From: Actinomycetes bacterium
GTDB taxonomy: Bacteria; Actinomycetota; Actinomycetes; Nanopelagicales; Nanopelagicaceae
Direction: 5' to 3'
DNA: 64,000 nucleotides
Assembly: GCA_025355665.1 (NCBI GenBank)
Contig: JANXZF010000138.1
Coordinates: 52,232-116,231, forward strand
Under the pieces are notes generated by a model. It was not told the DNA's origin, ran no database searches, and was given only the letters and a program-made list of their open reading frames with translations. This document shows, piece after piece, positions 20,526 to 30,956 of this stretch (its first letter is position 1; the number at the start of each line of letters is the position of its first letter). Made by a program: the position numbers and the translations under genes.

Positions 20526-21176
20526 TTAAGAAAGGGCATGTCGAACGGCAGATGCGACCACGAATATCCCAAGTGCCACCATCACAACTCCGCCAACAGT
20601 TCGAAGCCTTATTAATCGGAGCGGATCGGTGGCTAGCCATTCGCGTGCGCTGCCTGCCAGGAGTCCCCATGTCCCGTCTGACATTAGCGCCATCACGGCA
20701 AAAATAGTTCCAAGAAGAAGCAGTTGAAAGGTTACGTGTCCTCTTTGGCGATCAATGAATTGGGGAAGTACAGCAGCGTAGAAGACCAATGTCTTGGGGT
20801 TGAGAATGCCAACCCAGAAACCATCGCGTATGGAGCGAAAAGCGGAAGGTGCGGTTCCACTTCGGATTTTCATGTCTGCAGCGTGAATCCTGCGATGCCT
20901 AAGAGCATCAATTCCCAAGTAGACGAGGTAGGCACCTCCAGCCCATTGCACCAGCGAATAAGCGATGCTCGAGTGCTGCAAAATCGGACCGAGTCCTAGC
21001 GCCACTAAAACCGATAGAAGGAAAGACCCAAAAACATTACCGACAACACTGAAGATAGCCGTTTTTTTGCCCCAAGCAATCGCCCTAGCAATGACAAAGA
21101 GAACACTCGGGCCTGGAGCAATAATTATTACGAACGAAGCAATCAAGTACTGCCATATCCGCGTCGGAACGATCAC
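20526..21176 (-). CDS. LysE/RhtB-family amino-acid exporter
   Basis: APGPSVLFVIARAIAWGKKTAIFSVVGNVFG; GILNPKTLVFY. Exact start uncertain. Confidence 0.85.
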   Translation of the reverse strand: MIVPTRIWQYLIASFVIIIAPGPSVLFVIARAIAWGKKTAIFSVVGNVFGSFLLSVLVALGLGPILQHSSIAYSLVQWAGGAYLVYLGIDALRHRRIHAADMKIRSGTAPSAFRSIRDGFWVGILNPKTLVFYAAVLPQFIDRQRGHVTFQLLLLGTIFAVMALMSDGTWGLLAGSAREWLATDPLRLIRLRTVGGVVMVALGIFVVASAVRHALS

Positions 21177-21228
21177 CGCGGAATCGTATCCTCTTGAGCA
21201 CGTTTGAAGTGACGTGACTTGGAGTGCA

Positions 21229-21302
21229 AAAGAAGGGAGATGGACCAAGGCCGGCGAACTGAAAAGATTACGTTCGCCTAACCTTGCCCATCTCCCTTCT
21301 TT
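21229..21302 (-). terminator. long compound hairpin, probable uraA terminator
   Basis: AAAGAAGGGAGATGG (21229-21243) with CCATCTCCCTTCTTT (21288-21302), plus internal CAAGG/CCTTG and GGCGAAC/GTTCGCC stems. T-rich in minus reading. Confidence 0.75.
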
Positions 21303-21317
21303 GTCTAAAAAAGGCGC

Positions 21318-22583
21318 TTATGCGGCTCTATTGCCTCGAGCCTTAGCGATCATGCTGAGGACTTGGTAGCCGATCACTGCCACGAGTGTTGCATTGACGA
21401 TGCCCGTGAATGTGTATTGGCCCTTCGTCCATGCCATGTCAGAGATGCCGATCACCAAAGATGATGCAGCGATGATCAAATTGGTCGAGTCGGCAAAGTT
21501 GACTTTGCCTTCGATCCAAATACGAGCACCGAGTACGCCGATCATGCCGAAGAGTGCAACCTCGACTCCGCCAAGTGCACCAACTGGTGTGGCCAGAAGT
21601 ACCGCTCCGAATTTAGGCGAGAGCGAAAGAAGTACCGCTCCGAGCCCGGCAATCCAGTACGCCGCCGTGGAGTAAACGCGAGTTGCAGCCATGACGCCAA
21701 TGTTCTCAGCATACGTCGTCGTTCCAGAACCGCCACCGGCACCTGCCAATGTTGTTGCGACTCCGTCTGCAAACAGGGCCATTCCCATCTGGTCATCTAG
21801 GTTCTTGCCTGTCATAGCAGCGACGGCCTTTACGTGACCGACGTTTTCTGCGATGAGGACAAGAACTACCGGAAGGAATAGAACAATTGCGCTGATCTTG
21901 AATGACGGTGTTGTGAAGTGAGGGAAAGCAACCCACTTCGCAGCATGAATTCCAGTTGTCACTACGTCGCCGCGAATCAGGGCGAAAACGTAACCGATTA
22001 CTAGGCCGGCAAAGATGCTAATCCGACCGATAAATCCGCGTGAAAAAGCAGCGATAAGTGCCACGGCTGCCAGAGTGACAATCGCATCCAGTGGACCCTT
22101 TGCAAAATTAGCCTTCGCCGCTCCAGATAAGTTCAGGCCGATGACCATAACAATTGTTCCGGTGACAACAGGAGGTAGGAGATAGTTGATCCAGGAAATT
22201 CCCGCAGCGCGAACAATCAAGCCAATGAGCGCCAGGATAATTCCTGTAACCATGACTCCGCCAAGTGCCTGAGCCATACCGCCTTTTGCAACGGCAGCCG
22301 CGATAGGTGCCAAGAAGGCAAAAGATGAGCCTAAATAACTAGGAACTCGATTCTGGGTGATGATGAGGAAGAGCATCGTGCCGATACCTGAAAAGAAGAG
22401 AGTGGTTGTCGGTGGAAGCCCGGTGATGATCGGGACGAGGAAGGTAGCTCCGAACATCGCAGCTATGTGTTGGAGTCCAAAGCCGATGGTGCGAGGCCAA
22501 CTCAATCGTTCATCCGTAGACACAACTTCACCTGGGGCAATGCTTGTTCCGGTGCCGTGAAGTTTCCAAGATAGTAAGGACAT
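21318..22583 (-). CDS. uraA: uracil-xanthine permease (NCS2)
   Basis: GLQHIAAMFGATFLVP; AENVGHVKAVAAMTG; TTTYAENIGVMAATRVYS. Confidence 0.9.
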   Translation of the reverse strand: MSLLSWKLHGTGTSIAPGEVVSTDERLSWPRTIGFGLQHIAAMFGATFLVPIITGLPPTTTLFFSGIGTMLFLIITQNRVPSYLGSSFAFLAPIAAAVAKGGMAQALGGVMVTGIILALIGLIVRAAGISWINYLLPPVVTGTIVMVIGLNLSGAAKANFAKGPLDAIVTLAAVALIAAFSRGFIGRISIFAGLVIGYVFALIRGDVVTTGIHAAKWVAFPHFTTPSFKISAIVLFLPVVLVLIAENVGHVKAVAAMTGKNLDDQMGMALFADGVATTLAGAGGGSGTTTYAENIGVMAATRVYSTAAYWIAGLGAVLLSLSPKFGAVLLATPVGALGGVEVALFGMIGVLGARIWIEGKVNFADSTNLIIAASSLVIGISDMAWTKGQYTFTGIVNATLVAVIGYQVLSMIAKARGNRAA

Positions 22584-22724
22584 CGAATAATTCCTTCCTC
22601 AGTAGTAACAAGCCCTAATGGCTCTTAAGCCGAGGGGAAGGCGCTTTAAGGGTAAGGCGCTCCACGCTCAAATCTGCCTAAAGTGGGCCTGCGCCACGCC
22701 GAGACTGGCAGATTTGCCAACATC

Positions 22725-22772
22725 GGATATATCCGCTTGACTGTGCATTCGATATATCGAATCGATATATCC
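22725..22772. promoter_or_regulatory. cluster of GATATATC palindromes, probable PadR operator/promoter
   Basis: GGATATATCC (22725-22734), ATTCGATATATCGAAT (22747-22762, perfect), CGATATATCC (22763-22772), with TTGACT at 22737. Confidence 0.65.
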
Positions 22773-22793
22773 AGTCGATAGTTGGAGGCAATC

Positions 22794-23330
22794 TTGCGCT
22801 CGCGCTCTGAATCGTTGGAGTTCGCCCTACTGGGCCTTCTCTCAAAAGACGATCTTCACGGCTACGAGCTTCGCAAGAGGATGAGCGCCATTTATGGCCC
22901 TTTCCGAGCACTCTCCTTCTCGGTTCTCTATCCCCAATTGCGCAGGATGTCAGATGCTGGCCTGATCGAGGAGTCCTTCGGCGAAGACGGGGGCCTGTCA
23001 CGTCGCTCCCGGATCGTCTACCGGCTTTCAGATGCCGGTAAGGCACGCTTCGCCAAGTTGACCGATACGGTCAGCCCCGACACGTGGGAAGACGAAGGTT
23101 TTGAAATCCGTTTTGCATTCTTTGGCCCGACATCGCGAACCAACCGAGTTCGCATCCTCGAAGGCCGTCATCGTCGTCTTAAAGAGCGCGCTGAAATTCT
23201 CCGCGGCGAATTAGAGAAGTCACCTGTAGGCATCGATAAGTACCTCGAAGAATGGCGACGTCATTCTTTGGAATCCGCCGAGCGCGAAATCGCCTGGTTG
23301 GAAGACATGATTAAAACCGAAAGGAAATAG
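22794..23330 (+). CDS. PadR-family transcriptional regulator
   Basis: [23 protein letters not shown]...; TTG at 22794 preceded by GGAGG. Confidence 0.88.
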   Translation: MRSRSESLEFALLGLLSKDDLHGYELRKRMSAIYGPFRALSFSVLYPQLRRMSDAGLIEESFGEDGGLSRRSRIVYRLSDAGKARFAKLTDTVSPDTWEDEGFEIRFAFFGPTSRTNRVRILEGRHRRLKERAEILRGELEKSPVGIDKYLEEWRRHSLESAEREIAWLEDMIKTERK

Positions 23331-23331
23331 T

Positions 23332-24429
23332 GTGACCATCACAACCGGCAAGGGCGACATTCGTGTTGCAATCATCGGCGTAGGCAACTGCGCGAACTCT
23401 CTCGTTCAGGGAGTTGTCTATTACAAGGACGCACCCATCGACCAGGAAATTCCAGGGTTGATGCACGCCGTTGTTGGGGGATACCACATCAGCAACGTGA
23501 AGTTCGTAGCGGCCTTTGACGTAGATGCGAAGAAAGTTGGTCTCGACCTAGCGGATGCAATCTGGGCAAGTGAGAACAACACCATAAAATTTGCTGACGT
23601 TCCAAAGTCGGGCGTCATCGTTCAACGTGGACACACCCTCGATGGACTTGGTCGGTATTACCGAGAGACCATCACCGAGTCCGACGCGACACCAGTTGAC
23701 ATCGTTCAAACTCTTAAGGACAAGGCTGTTGACGTCCTGATCTGCTATTTGCCGGTTGGATCAGAAACTGCCGCCAAGTATTACGCCCAGTGCGCAATCG
23801 ACGCTGGGGTGGCCTTCGTTAACGCCCTTCCTGTCTTCATTGCCTCAGATCCAGTGTGGGCCGAGAAGTTCGAAAAGGCCGGCCTGCCCATCATTGGCGA
23901 CGACATCAAGAGTCAAGTTGGGGCGACAATCACTCACCGCATCATGGCGAAATTGTTCCAGGATCGTGGCGTTCACTTGGATCGCACCTACCAACTCAAC
24001 GTTGGTGGGAATATGGACTTCAAGAATATGTTGGAGCGCGATCGACTTGAATCCAAGAAGATTTCGAAGACAAATTCGGTCACCTCGCAGCTCGAGCACG
24101 ACCTTGGATCACGCAACGTGCACATCGGCCCATCTGATTACATCCCTTGGCTTGACGATCGCAAGTGGGCATATGTGCGCCTTGAAGGACGAGCTTTTGG
24201 TGACGTTCCCTTAAATCTTGAATACAAGCTCGAAGTTTGGGATTCCCCCAACTCTGCGGGCGTAATTATCGATGCTCTTCGTTGCGCCAAACTTGGTTTG
24301 GATCGCGGGATTGGCGGAGCACTTCTTTCTCCTGCAAGTTACTTTATGAAGACCCCGCCGGTTCAGTACACCGACGATCTTGCCCAAGTTCGCACTGAAG
24401 AATTTATCGCAGGCAAGGTAGAACGCTAG
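23332..24429 (+). CDS. ino1: myo-inositol-1-phosphate synthase
   Basis: [52 protein letters not shown]. Confidence 0.93.
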   Translation: MTITTGKGDIRVAIIGVGNCANSLVQGVVYYKDAPIDQEIPGLMHAVVGGYHISNVKFVAAFDVDAKKVGLDLADAIWASENNTIKFADVPKSGVIVQRGHTLDGLGRYYRETITESDATPVDIVQTLKDKAVDVLICYLPVGSETAAKYYAQCAIDAGVAFVNALPVFIASDPVWAEKFEKAGLPIIGDDIKSQVGATITHRIMAKLFQDRGVHLDRTYQLNVGGNMDFKNMLERDRLESKKISKTNSVTSQLEHDLGSRNVHIGPSDYIPWLDDRKWAYVRLEGRAFGDVPLNLEYKLEVWDSPNSAGVIIDALRCAKLGLDRGIGGALLSPASYFMKTPPVQYTDDLAQVRTEEFIAGKVER

Positions 24430-24444
24430 AAAATTAGGACGTGA

Positions 24445-24476
24445 AAAACGCCCCCCGATAAATCGGGGGGCGTTTT
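24445..24476 (+). terminator. Rho-independent terminator after ino1
   Basis: AAAACGCCCCCCGAT-AA-ATCGGGGGGCGTTTT, 15-bp perfect stem followed by T-rich DNA. Confidence 0.93.
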
Positions 24477-24501
24477 CTTCACCCTCACGGAGAGTAGAGG
24501 G

Positions 24502-25083
24502 CTAGATCATCGCATCTTCTGGAGTGCGACGAAGATGTATCCAGCCAGCTATTGAGAAACCAAACAGTAAGAGCCCTCCAACGAGCATCGCGATGGCGCC
24601 AAGTTTGGCAATCTGACCCATCTGCCAGAATGCGTAAGCGGTAAGCAACGTTCCCCTCAAAGTTGTTCCCTTGAAGACAGTGTCCAACGTCGCATCCGCT
24701 GTGGTTTTTGCAGTCTGGAGTGCAGCGTCCGTGGGGTTGGCGGCAAGTGCTGCGGCTGCAGCGCGATCTGCAGCAGATGCGGCCGCGTACGTTCCCATAC
24801 GTGACAAATGGAAGCCAAGATAATGGTCGGCGTACATCTGCGCCTGCTTGCCGGTAGTCATGTTCTTTCCACCATTGGCTTTGAAGAATGCGGTCGTAGC
24901 AGCATCTTCTTTTGCATTCTGAGTTGCCGTCGGAATGGTGATTTGTTGAGATGACAACTGACTTTTTACCGTGTTGTTAGTAAAGGTATATCCCCAATTG
25001 AGCAATCCAGCGGCAAGGAATAAAAACAGACTTACTGCCACACCAACCAAGGTGAGCATCTTGTCAAAAGTGCGACGTTTCAT
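24502..25083 (-). CDS. uncharacterised membrane protein, two TM helices flanking an Ala-rich domain
   Basis: Long ORF with RBS AAAGGAGAGAAAATA-ATG; N- and C-terminal hydrophobic helices. Confidence 0.6.
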   Translation of the reverse strand: MKRRTFDKMLTLVGVAVSLFLFLAAGLLNWGYTFTNNTVKSQLSSQQITIPTATQNAKEDAATTAFFKANGGKNMTTGKQAQMYADHYLGFHLSRMGTYAAASAADRAAAAALAANPTDAALQTAKTTADATLDTVFKGTTLRGTLLTAYAFWQMGQIAKLGAIAMLVGGLLLFGFSIAGWIHLRRTPEDAMI

Positions 25084-25307
25084 TATTTTCTCTCCTTTTT
25101 AGATTCACTTTTTTTATGAACATAGCAATTAGTACACGCTATTTAATGAGATACGAAGCATTTTGCGAGAGATAGCCCTAGCAATAGTGTGATAAATGTT
25201 AACGAGTTATGTGCGTCACCTGAGGTTATCTAGATCACAAATTTGTGTGTTTGCTAAAAATTCATCTTACACAATACACACTTGTGAATAGAAAATACTT
25301 TCAGATC

Positions 25308-25625
25308 CTAGAGATGTCGAGTACAGACATACTTTCCGTCGGGACCCAGTTCCATATGTTGACAAGCAATCCCAAGACGTTCAAAAGCTTTGTCCCCGTA
25401 ATGTGTCCGATAAGCCAGAGCCAACAAAACGCGAAGATTGGTATCACCGTCGGCTTTGATGCCAAATGTCTTGGCGGTGCGACTGACAGTGTTCTCAACC
25501 ACTTTTTCAGTATGGGAGGTCTCGTGCGCGATGGCTGCATTTGACTTACCCTCGCATAGTAAATCCATTACTAGACGTTCAAATGGCGTTAATTCTCTCG
25601 ACAATATGGTTATATCTGCGCTCAT
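25308..25625 (-). CDS. orphan LuxR-type HTH protein
   Basis: LTPFERLVMDLLCEGKSNAAIAHETSHTEKVVENTVSRTAKTFGI. Confidence 0.7.
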   Translation of the reverse strand: MSADITILSRELTPFERLVMDLLCEGKSNAAIAHETSHTEKVVENTVSRTAKTFGIKADGDTNLRVLLALAYRTHYGDKAFERLGIACQHMELGPDGKYVCTRHL

Positions 25626-25706
25626 CCGGGTTGACCTGGCCTCTCCGAAGACTCGATGGAGATTGTCCTACATTACTTTCTCCATTACCAGCCATAAGAT
25701 TGCCAA

Positions 25707-26453
25707 ATGAATGAAATCCTGGCAATAAGCGACGGGGGTGTTTTGACTCTCACTCTTAACCGTCCAATGAAGATGAACGCGCTCACAAGAGGCATGTATT
25801 CAAGCCTTGCAAAGCACCTCAGGCTGGCGGCGGGTGATTTTGGCATCCGGAGTGTGCTCATCAAGGCCGAAGGTCCTCATTTTACTGCAGGCAATGACAT
25901 CAATGATTTCATTGAGGCATCAGGAGAAGTAACTGATTCAGCAGGGTTTGATTTCTTGGTCGAACTTCGCGATTTTCCTAAACCAATCATCGCCGTTGTG
26001 CAAGGTTTGGCAATTGGCATTGGGACCACGTTGTTGCTCCATTGCGACGTGGTCGTTGCCGATCGGACGGCAGATTTTTCTATGCCCTTCGTCACGCTGG
26101 GATTGGTTCCAGAGGCCGGGTCAAGCTTCCTCTTTCCGCAGTTGGTTGGGTATCAGCGCGCATCGCACATTTTTCTTACCGGTCGAAATTTCGGCGCGGA
26201 GGAAGCACGAGAAATGGGACTGGTAACGCTGGTTGCAGATGACGCAACCAAACAAGCAGAACTCATTGCACAGAAAATTGCGCAGCAGCCGCCGACCGCC
26301 GTACTACATACAAAGGCCTTATTGAAGAGCAATTCGTATGAGGCGCTAAAAGCAGTAATGAATGCTGAAGCCCAATTATTTACCCTAGCGCTGCAATCCC
26401 ACGAAGCTCAAACTGCTCTTATGAATTTCGCGGCAAAGCGAGTGAAGATATGA
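25707..26453 (+). CDS. enoyl-CoA hydratase/isomerase family protein
   Basis: LNRPMKMNALTRGMY; GPHFTAGNDINDF; GLAIGIGTTLLLHCDVVVAD; VPEAGSSFLFP. Confidence 0.88.
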   Translation: MNEILAISDGGVLTLTLNRPMKMNALTRGMYSSLAKHLRLAAGDFGIRSVLIKAEGPHFTAGNDINDFIEASGEVTDSAGFDFLVELRDFPKPIIAVVQGLAIGIGTTLLLHCDVVVADRTADFSMPFVTLGLVPEAGSSFLFPQLVGYQRASHIFLTGRNFGAEEAREMGLVTLVADDATKQAELIAQKIAQQPPTAVLHTKALLKSNSYEALKAVMNAEAQLFTLALQSHEAQTALMNFAAKRVKI

Positions 26454-27280
26454 GCCTGTCAGGAAAGCGAATATTTATCACCGGAGGTTCACGGGGGATT
26501 GGTCTTGCAATTGCATTACGAGCGGCGCGAGACGGCGCTTCAGTGGCAATCGCGGCAAAGACAGCAGAAACCAACCCGAAATTGCCCGGGACGATATTTA
26601 CCGCGGCTGAGGATATTCGCGCCGCCGGAGGTAAAGCGCTCCCAATTCAGTGCGATATCCGAGATGAAACCCAGATTGCTCAAGCGATTTCTTTGGTAGT
26701 TGCAGAATTTGGTGGAATCGACATTCTCATCAACAATGCCAGTGCGATTAACTTGACCCGAACCGAGGAAACTTCGGCAAAGCGGTTTGATCTCATGTTT
26801 GATGTGAACGTCCGAGGAACCTTTCTCACGTCTCAGGCAGCAATTCCTCATCTGCGAAAATCCGCTGAAGGCGGGCTCAACCCTCATATTTTGAACTTGT
26901 CTCCACCGCTGTCGATGAAACCGAAGTGGTTCAAAAGCAATTTGGCTTACACGATGGCCAAGTACGGGATGAGCATGTGTGTTCTTGGAATGTCTGAAGA
27001 ATTTCGTCGCGAAGGAATTGCGGTTAACGCACTCTGGCCACGGACTGCAATTGATACTGCGGCCCTTGCAATGATTCCAGGGATAGATACGGCGGCATGT
27101 CGGAAGCCAGAGATTCTTGCAGATGCAGCCTACGCAATATTGAATCGGCCTGCCAACGATTGCACTGGAAACTTCTTCATTGATGACGAGGTTTTAGCAT
27201 CCGAAGGAATGACAAATTTGGATAAATATTCAGTAATTCCGGGAACAACTGAGTTCCTTACTGACTTTTTCCTCGATTGA
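26450..27280 (+). CDS. short-chain dehydrogenase (SDR)
   Basis: GKRIFITGGSRGIGLAIALRAARDGA; INNASA; ATGA overlap with the upstream gene. Confidence 0.88.
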   Translation: MSLSGKRIFITGGSRGIGLAIALRAARDGASVAIAAKTAETNPKLPGTIFTAAEDIRAAGGKALPIQCDIRDETQIAQAISLVVAEFGGIDILINNASAINLTRTEETSAKRFDLMFDVNVRGTFLTSQAAIPHLRKSAEGGLNPHILNLSPPLSMKPKWFKSNLAYTMAKYGMSMCVLGMSEEFRREGIAVNALWPRTAIDTAALAMIPGIDTAACRKPEILADAAYAILNRPANDCTGNFFIDDEVLASEGMTNLDKYSVIPGTTEFLTDFFLD

Positions 27281-27327
27281 GAAATGTGCGACGTATACTG
27301 TCTTCAGGGAGCACTCGTTAGGACGTA

Positions 27328-29349
27328 ATGTTAAATATGATGGCAATTGATTGGGTGCTCTGGATAATTGGCGCCTGGATTGCCTTGGGGCTCCTTGGGA
27401 TTATCGCTCTTCATAAATTTGCCTTGGTAGCCCGAGTATTTTTCCCGCTGGGTGCAGTCGGCGGTTTGATTCTGGCCTATGCCGCGGCGCAGGCGCTCGT
27501 GAGCGGGCGAGTGGAAAGCAAGCAGTTGGCCCTTGGATTGCCATCACTCCCTTTTCATCTCCGCCTTGATGCGCTATCTGCTTTCTTTCTTGTAATCATC
27601 GGTCTGGCAAGCTTTGGCATCTCACTTTTCGCTGCTGGATATTTTCGTAACGGCGAGGGAACTGCGCCGGGATTACTCTGTCTTGAGTTTCATTTCTTTC
27701 TCGCGAGCATGGCTCTGGTGTTGCTGGCAGACGATGCTTACGCCTTCATGGTCGCGTGGGAAAGCATGGCCCTGACTTCCTATTTCTTGGTTACTGCAAA
27801 TCATCGACTGCCGAAGATTCGCGCGGCAGGTTTTCTTTATCTACTTATCGCCCATATTGGGGCGATTGCCATACTTCTGTGTTTCGGTGTGCTCCAGGCA
27901 AACACTGGCGACTACACCTTTGCAAATATGAGGGCCCAGAATCTTTCAACCTTCTGGGCATCTGCCGCTTTCTTACTTGCTATTTTCGGTTTCGGTGCGA
28001 AGGCGGGCATTCTGCCTTTGCACATCTGGCTTCCTGAAGCCCATCCCGCTGCACCTTCTCCCGTCTCGGCATTAATGAGCGGCGTAATGCTGAAGATGGC
28101 GATCTACGGGCTACTTCGAGTTTGCTTCGATCTGCTGCATCTGCATATCTGGTGGTGGGGTGTATTGATGCTTGCCCTTGGGCTCATCACTGCGATTTTC
28201 GGGGTTGTTTTCGCCGCCGTACAAGTCGAGATGAAGCGATTACTTGCTTACTCATCAATTGAAAATATCGGCTTGCTTTTTGCGGCGATGGGTCTGGGCC
28301 TTCTCTTCCGTTCTTATGGAATGAACGCACTGGCTGCACTTGCTTTAACCGCTTGTCTCTATCACGTTGCTGGACATGCGTTCTTCAAGAGCTTGCTCTT
28401 CTTAACTACTGGATCGGTTCTGCATGCCACTGGCGAGCGAAACTTGGGAAGACTTGGCGGGCTGATTCGCTTCATGCCGTGGGTCGCTTGGCTTGCTCTA
28501 ATTGGCGTACTTGCAAGTTCGGGGCTGCCGCCTTTCTCTGGCTTTGTATCTGAGTGGCTACTTCTTCAGAGCTTCTTATTTACTCCAGGCTTGCCACAGC
28601 CTTTCCTCAACATGCTCATTCCGATTGCTACGGCATCCATCGCACTGACTGCCGCACTTGCTGGCTACGCAATGGTGAAATTTTTTGGCGTTATTTTTCT
28701 TGGTCAGCCACGAGAAGAGAAACTCAGTCAAGCTCATGATGCTGGCAAATTTGAGAAAATCGGAATGGGTTGGTTGGCCATTTTGAGCATCGGCCTTGGC
28801 GTTGCACCAAACTGGGTCTTGCACCTAATTGATCCCGTTACCAAGGGCCTGGTCGGGGAGGGAATTGCACGCAACGCAAGTGCCAACGGTTGGTGGTTGG
28901 TTACTCCCACATCAATTGCTCGCGCGAGTTATGGTCCGCTGTATTTCCTCTTTGGGGTTATGGCCGCATGCGCTGTTGCATTTGTGCTTGTCCGTCTTTT
29001 CTACCACGCACGACTGCGGCGATCTGCGCCCTGGGGTGGAGGACATTCTTGGAGAAATTCTCGGATGCAAGATACTGCTGAAGGCTATGGGCAGCCGATT
29101 CGACAAATCTTCGAACCCTTCTTCCATCTCGAGCGCCATCTTCCCAAACCCGAAGACACCGAACCGGAGTACAGCGTGGCCGTCAGCGACAAATTCTGGG
29201 AGGGCATATATATGCCAATTGCCCGGGCCACCGAATACGTTTCTGTAAAAGTGGGTCGTTTGCAGCAAGGAAGAATCTCGATTTACCTCCTTTACAGCTT
29301 CATAACCCTTCTAGTTATCTTGCTGCTAGTTCCGACGGCACGCCGATGA
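27328..29349 (+). CDS. HyfB/NuoL-like antiporter subunit of hydrogenase-4-like complex
   Basis: WESMALTSYFLVTANH; GAKAGILPLHIWLPEAHPAAPSPVSALMSGVMLK; YSSIENIGLLF. Confidence 0.88.
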   Translation: MLNMMAIDWVLWIIGAWIALGLLGIIALHKFALVARVFFPLGAVGGLILAYAAAQALVSGRVESKQLALGLPSLPFHLRLDALSAFFLVIIGLASFGISLFAAGYFRNGEGTAPGLLCLEFHFFLASMALVLLADDAYAFMVAWESMALTSYFLVTANHRLPKIRAAGFLYLLIAHIGAIAILLCFGVLQANTGDYTFANMRAQNLSTFWASAAFLLAIFGFGAKAGILPLHIWLPEAHPAAPSPVSALMSGVMLKMAIYGLLRVCFDLLHLHIWWWGVLMLALGLITAIFGVVFAAVQVEMKRLLAYSSIENIGLLFAAMGLGLLFRSYGMNALAALALTACLYHVAGHAFFKSLLFLTTGSVLHATGERNLGRLGGLIRFMPWVAWLALIGVLASSGLPPFSGFVSEWLLLQSFLFTPGLPQPFLNMLIPIATASIALTAALAGYAMVKFFGVIFLGQPREEKLSQAHDAGKFEKIGMGWLAILSIGLGVAPNWVLHLIDPVTKGLVGEGIARNASANGWWLVTPTSIARASYGPLYFLFGVMAACAVAFVLVRLFYHARLRRSAPWGGGHSWRNSRMQDTAEGYGQPIRQIFEPFFHLERHLPKPEDTEPEYSVAVSDKFWEGIYMPIARATEYVSVKVGRLQQGRISIYLLYSFITLLVILLLVPTARR

Positions 29350-30293
29350 CATTTACCAGAGCGCTTTCTCAAGTCATTTCTGTTGTGACTCCTCTTGCCC
29401 TCGCACCGCTTCTACTGGGTTGGGTCAATCAAGTTCGGGCATGGCTTTCAAATCGCAGGGGTCCAGGAATCCTGCAGCCATATCGCATGTTGCACAAACT
29501 CTTTAACAAGGATTCTGTGATGGCCGATTCAGCGTCCTCGCTTTTCCGATTTGCCCCCTACGCGATATTTGGCTGCATGCTTCTGGCTAACGCGATTATC
29601 CCGACGCTGTCAACGGATCTGCCGCTTGCATCTGCGGCGGATGCAATCGCACTTGTGGGGTTGCTGGCTTTGGCCAGAGTATTTATTTCACTGGCTGCCA
29701 TGGACATCGGAACTGCTTTTGGAACCTTGGGCGCCAGGCGAGAAATGCTTGTTGGATTTCTCGCCGAACCCGCGTTGTTGACGGTGCTTTTTTCAGCATC
29801 CTTAAATGGCAAATCAACAGCCCTTGCGACAATCGTCGAAGCCGTGGTTCACCGAGATTTTGCGATCTACCCAAGCCTTGTATTTGCTGGGATGGCCTTC
29901 ACCCTTGTCTACCTCGCCGAAAATTCGCGAGTTCCGGTTGATAATCCATCAACTCACCTTGAGTTGACCATGATTCATGAGGCGATGATTCTTGAATATT
30001 CAGGCAGGCACCTTGCTTTGATGGAGTGGGCGGCTGCGCTTAAGTTGTTTGCGTACTCCACTCTCGGAATTGCCCTCTTCCTGCCTTGGGGGATTGGACA
30101 GAGGGCAACACCTTCGAGTCTGCTGTTCTCACTACCGTCATTAGCTTTGAAATTGGTCGTGATTGGTGCGGTCCTTGCCCTGGTTGAAACATTCTCCGCC
30201 AAATTGCGAATTTTCCGTGTGCCGGAGTTTCTTGCGACTGCATTCCTTCTAGGTGTCATCGGTATGTTGACCCACATTTTGTTGGGTGCGTGA
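29346..30293 (+). CDS. HyfC/NuoH-like membrane subunit
   Basis: RRGPGILQPYRMLHKLFNKD; LAENSRVPVDNPSTHLELTMIHEAMILEYSG. ATGA overlap with the preceding gene. Confidence 0.88.
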   Translation: MTFTRALSQVISVVTPLALAPLLLGWVNQVRAWLSNRRGPGILQPYRMLHKLFNKDSVMADSASSLFRFAPYAIFGCMLLANAIIPTLSTDLPLASAADAIALVGLLALARVFISLAAMDIGTAFGTLGARREMLVGFLAEPALLTVLFSASLNGKSTALATIVEAVVHRDFAIYPSLVFAGMAFTLVYLAENSRVPVDNPSTHLELTMIHEAMILEYSGRHLALMEWAAALKLFAYSTLGIALFLPWGIGQRATPSSLLFSLPSLALKLVVIGAVLALVETFSAKLRIFRVPEFLATAFLLGVIGMLTHILLGA

Positions 30294-30296
30294 GAC

Positions 30297-30956
30297 ATGA
30301 CCGAACTTAGTATTCAACTCGTAAATCTTTTCGCGTCTTTCTTGCTCATGCTTGCATTTGCCATGTTGGCCCAGCGACGAGTTTTAACTTTAATCAACCT
30401 TTATTCTTTGCAGGGCCTAACAGTTGTTGCGGCAACGACGGTGGTGGCTCACATGACACATCAGGAGCATCTCTACTACTCGGCTGTTCTCACCTTGATA
30501 CTCAAAGTCTTCTTGATTCCTTGGATTTTGCATCGTCTGGTCAAGCGGCTCAATGTCCGCTGGGATGTCGAGACATTAATAAATATTCCAAGCACCATGT
30601 TGGTCGGAATAGTCTTGGTGGTTTTCGCCTTCAATTTAGCATTGCCGATTTCTCGTCTCTCATCCTCTGTCGTGCCTGGCACGTTAGGGATTGCCTTAGC
30701 CTGCGTCTTGCTTTCGTTCATGATGATGATCATGAGAACCAAAGCACTACCACAAGTAATCGGCTTCCTTGCGATGGAGAACGCGCTTTTCTTCGCGGCC
30801 ACATCTGCAACGTACGGAATGCCGATGGTTGTCGAATTGGGAATTGCCCTCGACGTCCTAGTGGGTGTCTTTATTCTTGGAGTCTTCTTGTTCCAGATTC
30901 GAGAGCAGTTCGAGAGTCTAGATATATCTCATCTTGAGAGTTTGAGGGAAGACTAG
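30297..30956 (+). CDS. HyfE-like membrane subunit
   Basis: INLYSLQGLTVVAATTVVA; LPQVIGFLAMENALFFAA; position in Hyf-like operon. Confidence 0.8.
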   Translation: MTELSIQLVNLFASFLLMLAFAMLAQRRVLTLINLYSLQGLTVVAATTVVAHMTHQEHLYYSAVLTLILKVFLIPWILHRLVKRLNVRWDVETLINIPSTMLVGIVLVVFAFNLALPISRLSSSVVPGTLGIALACVLLSFMMMIMRTKALPQVIGFLAMENALFFAATSATYGMPMVVELGIALDVLVGVFILGVFLFQIREQFESLDISHLESLRED

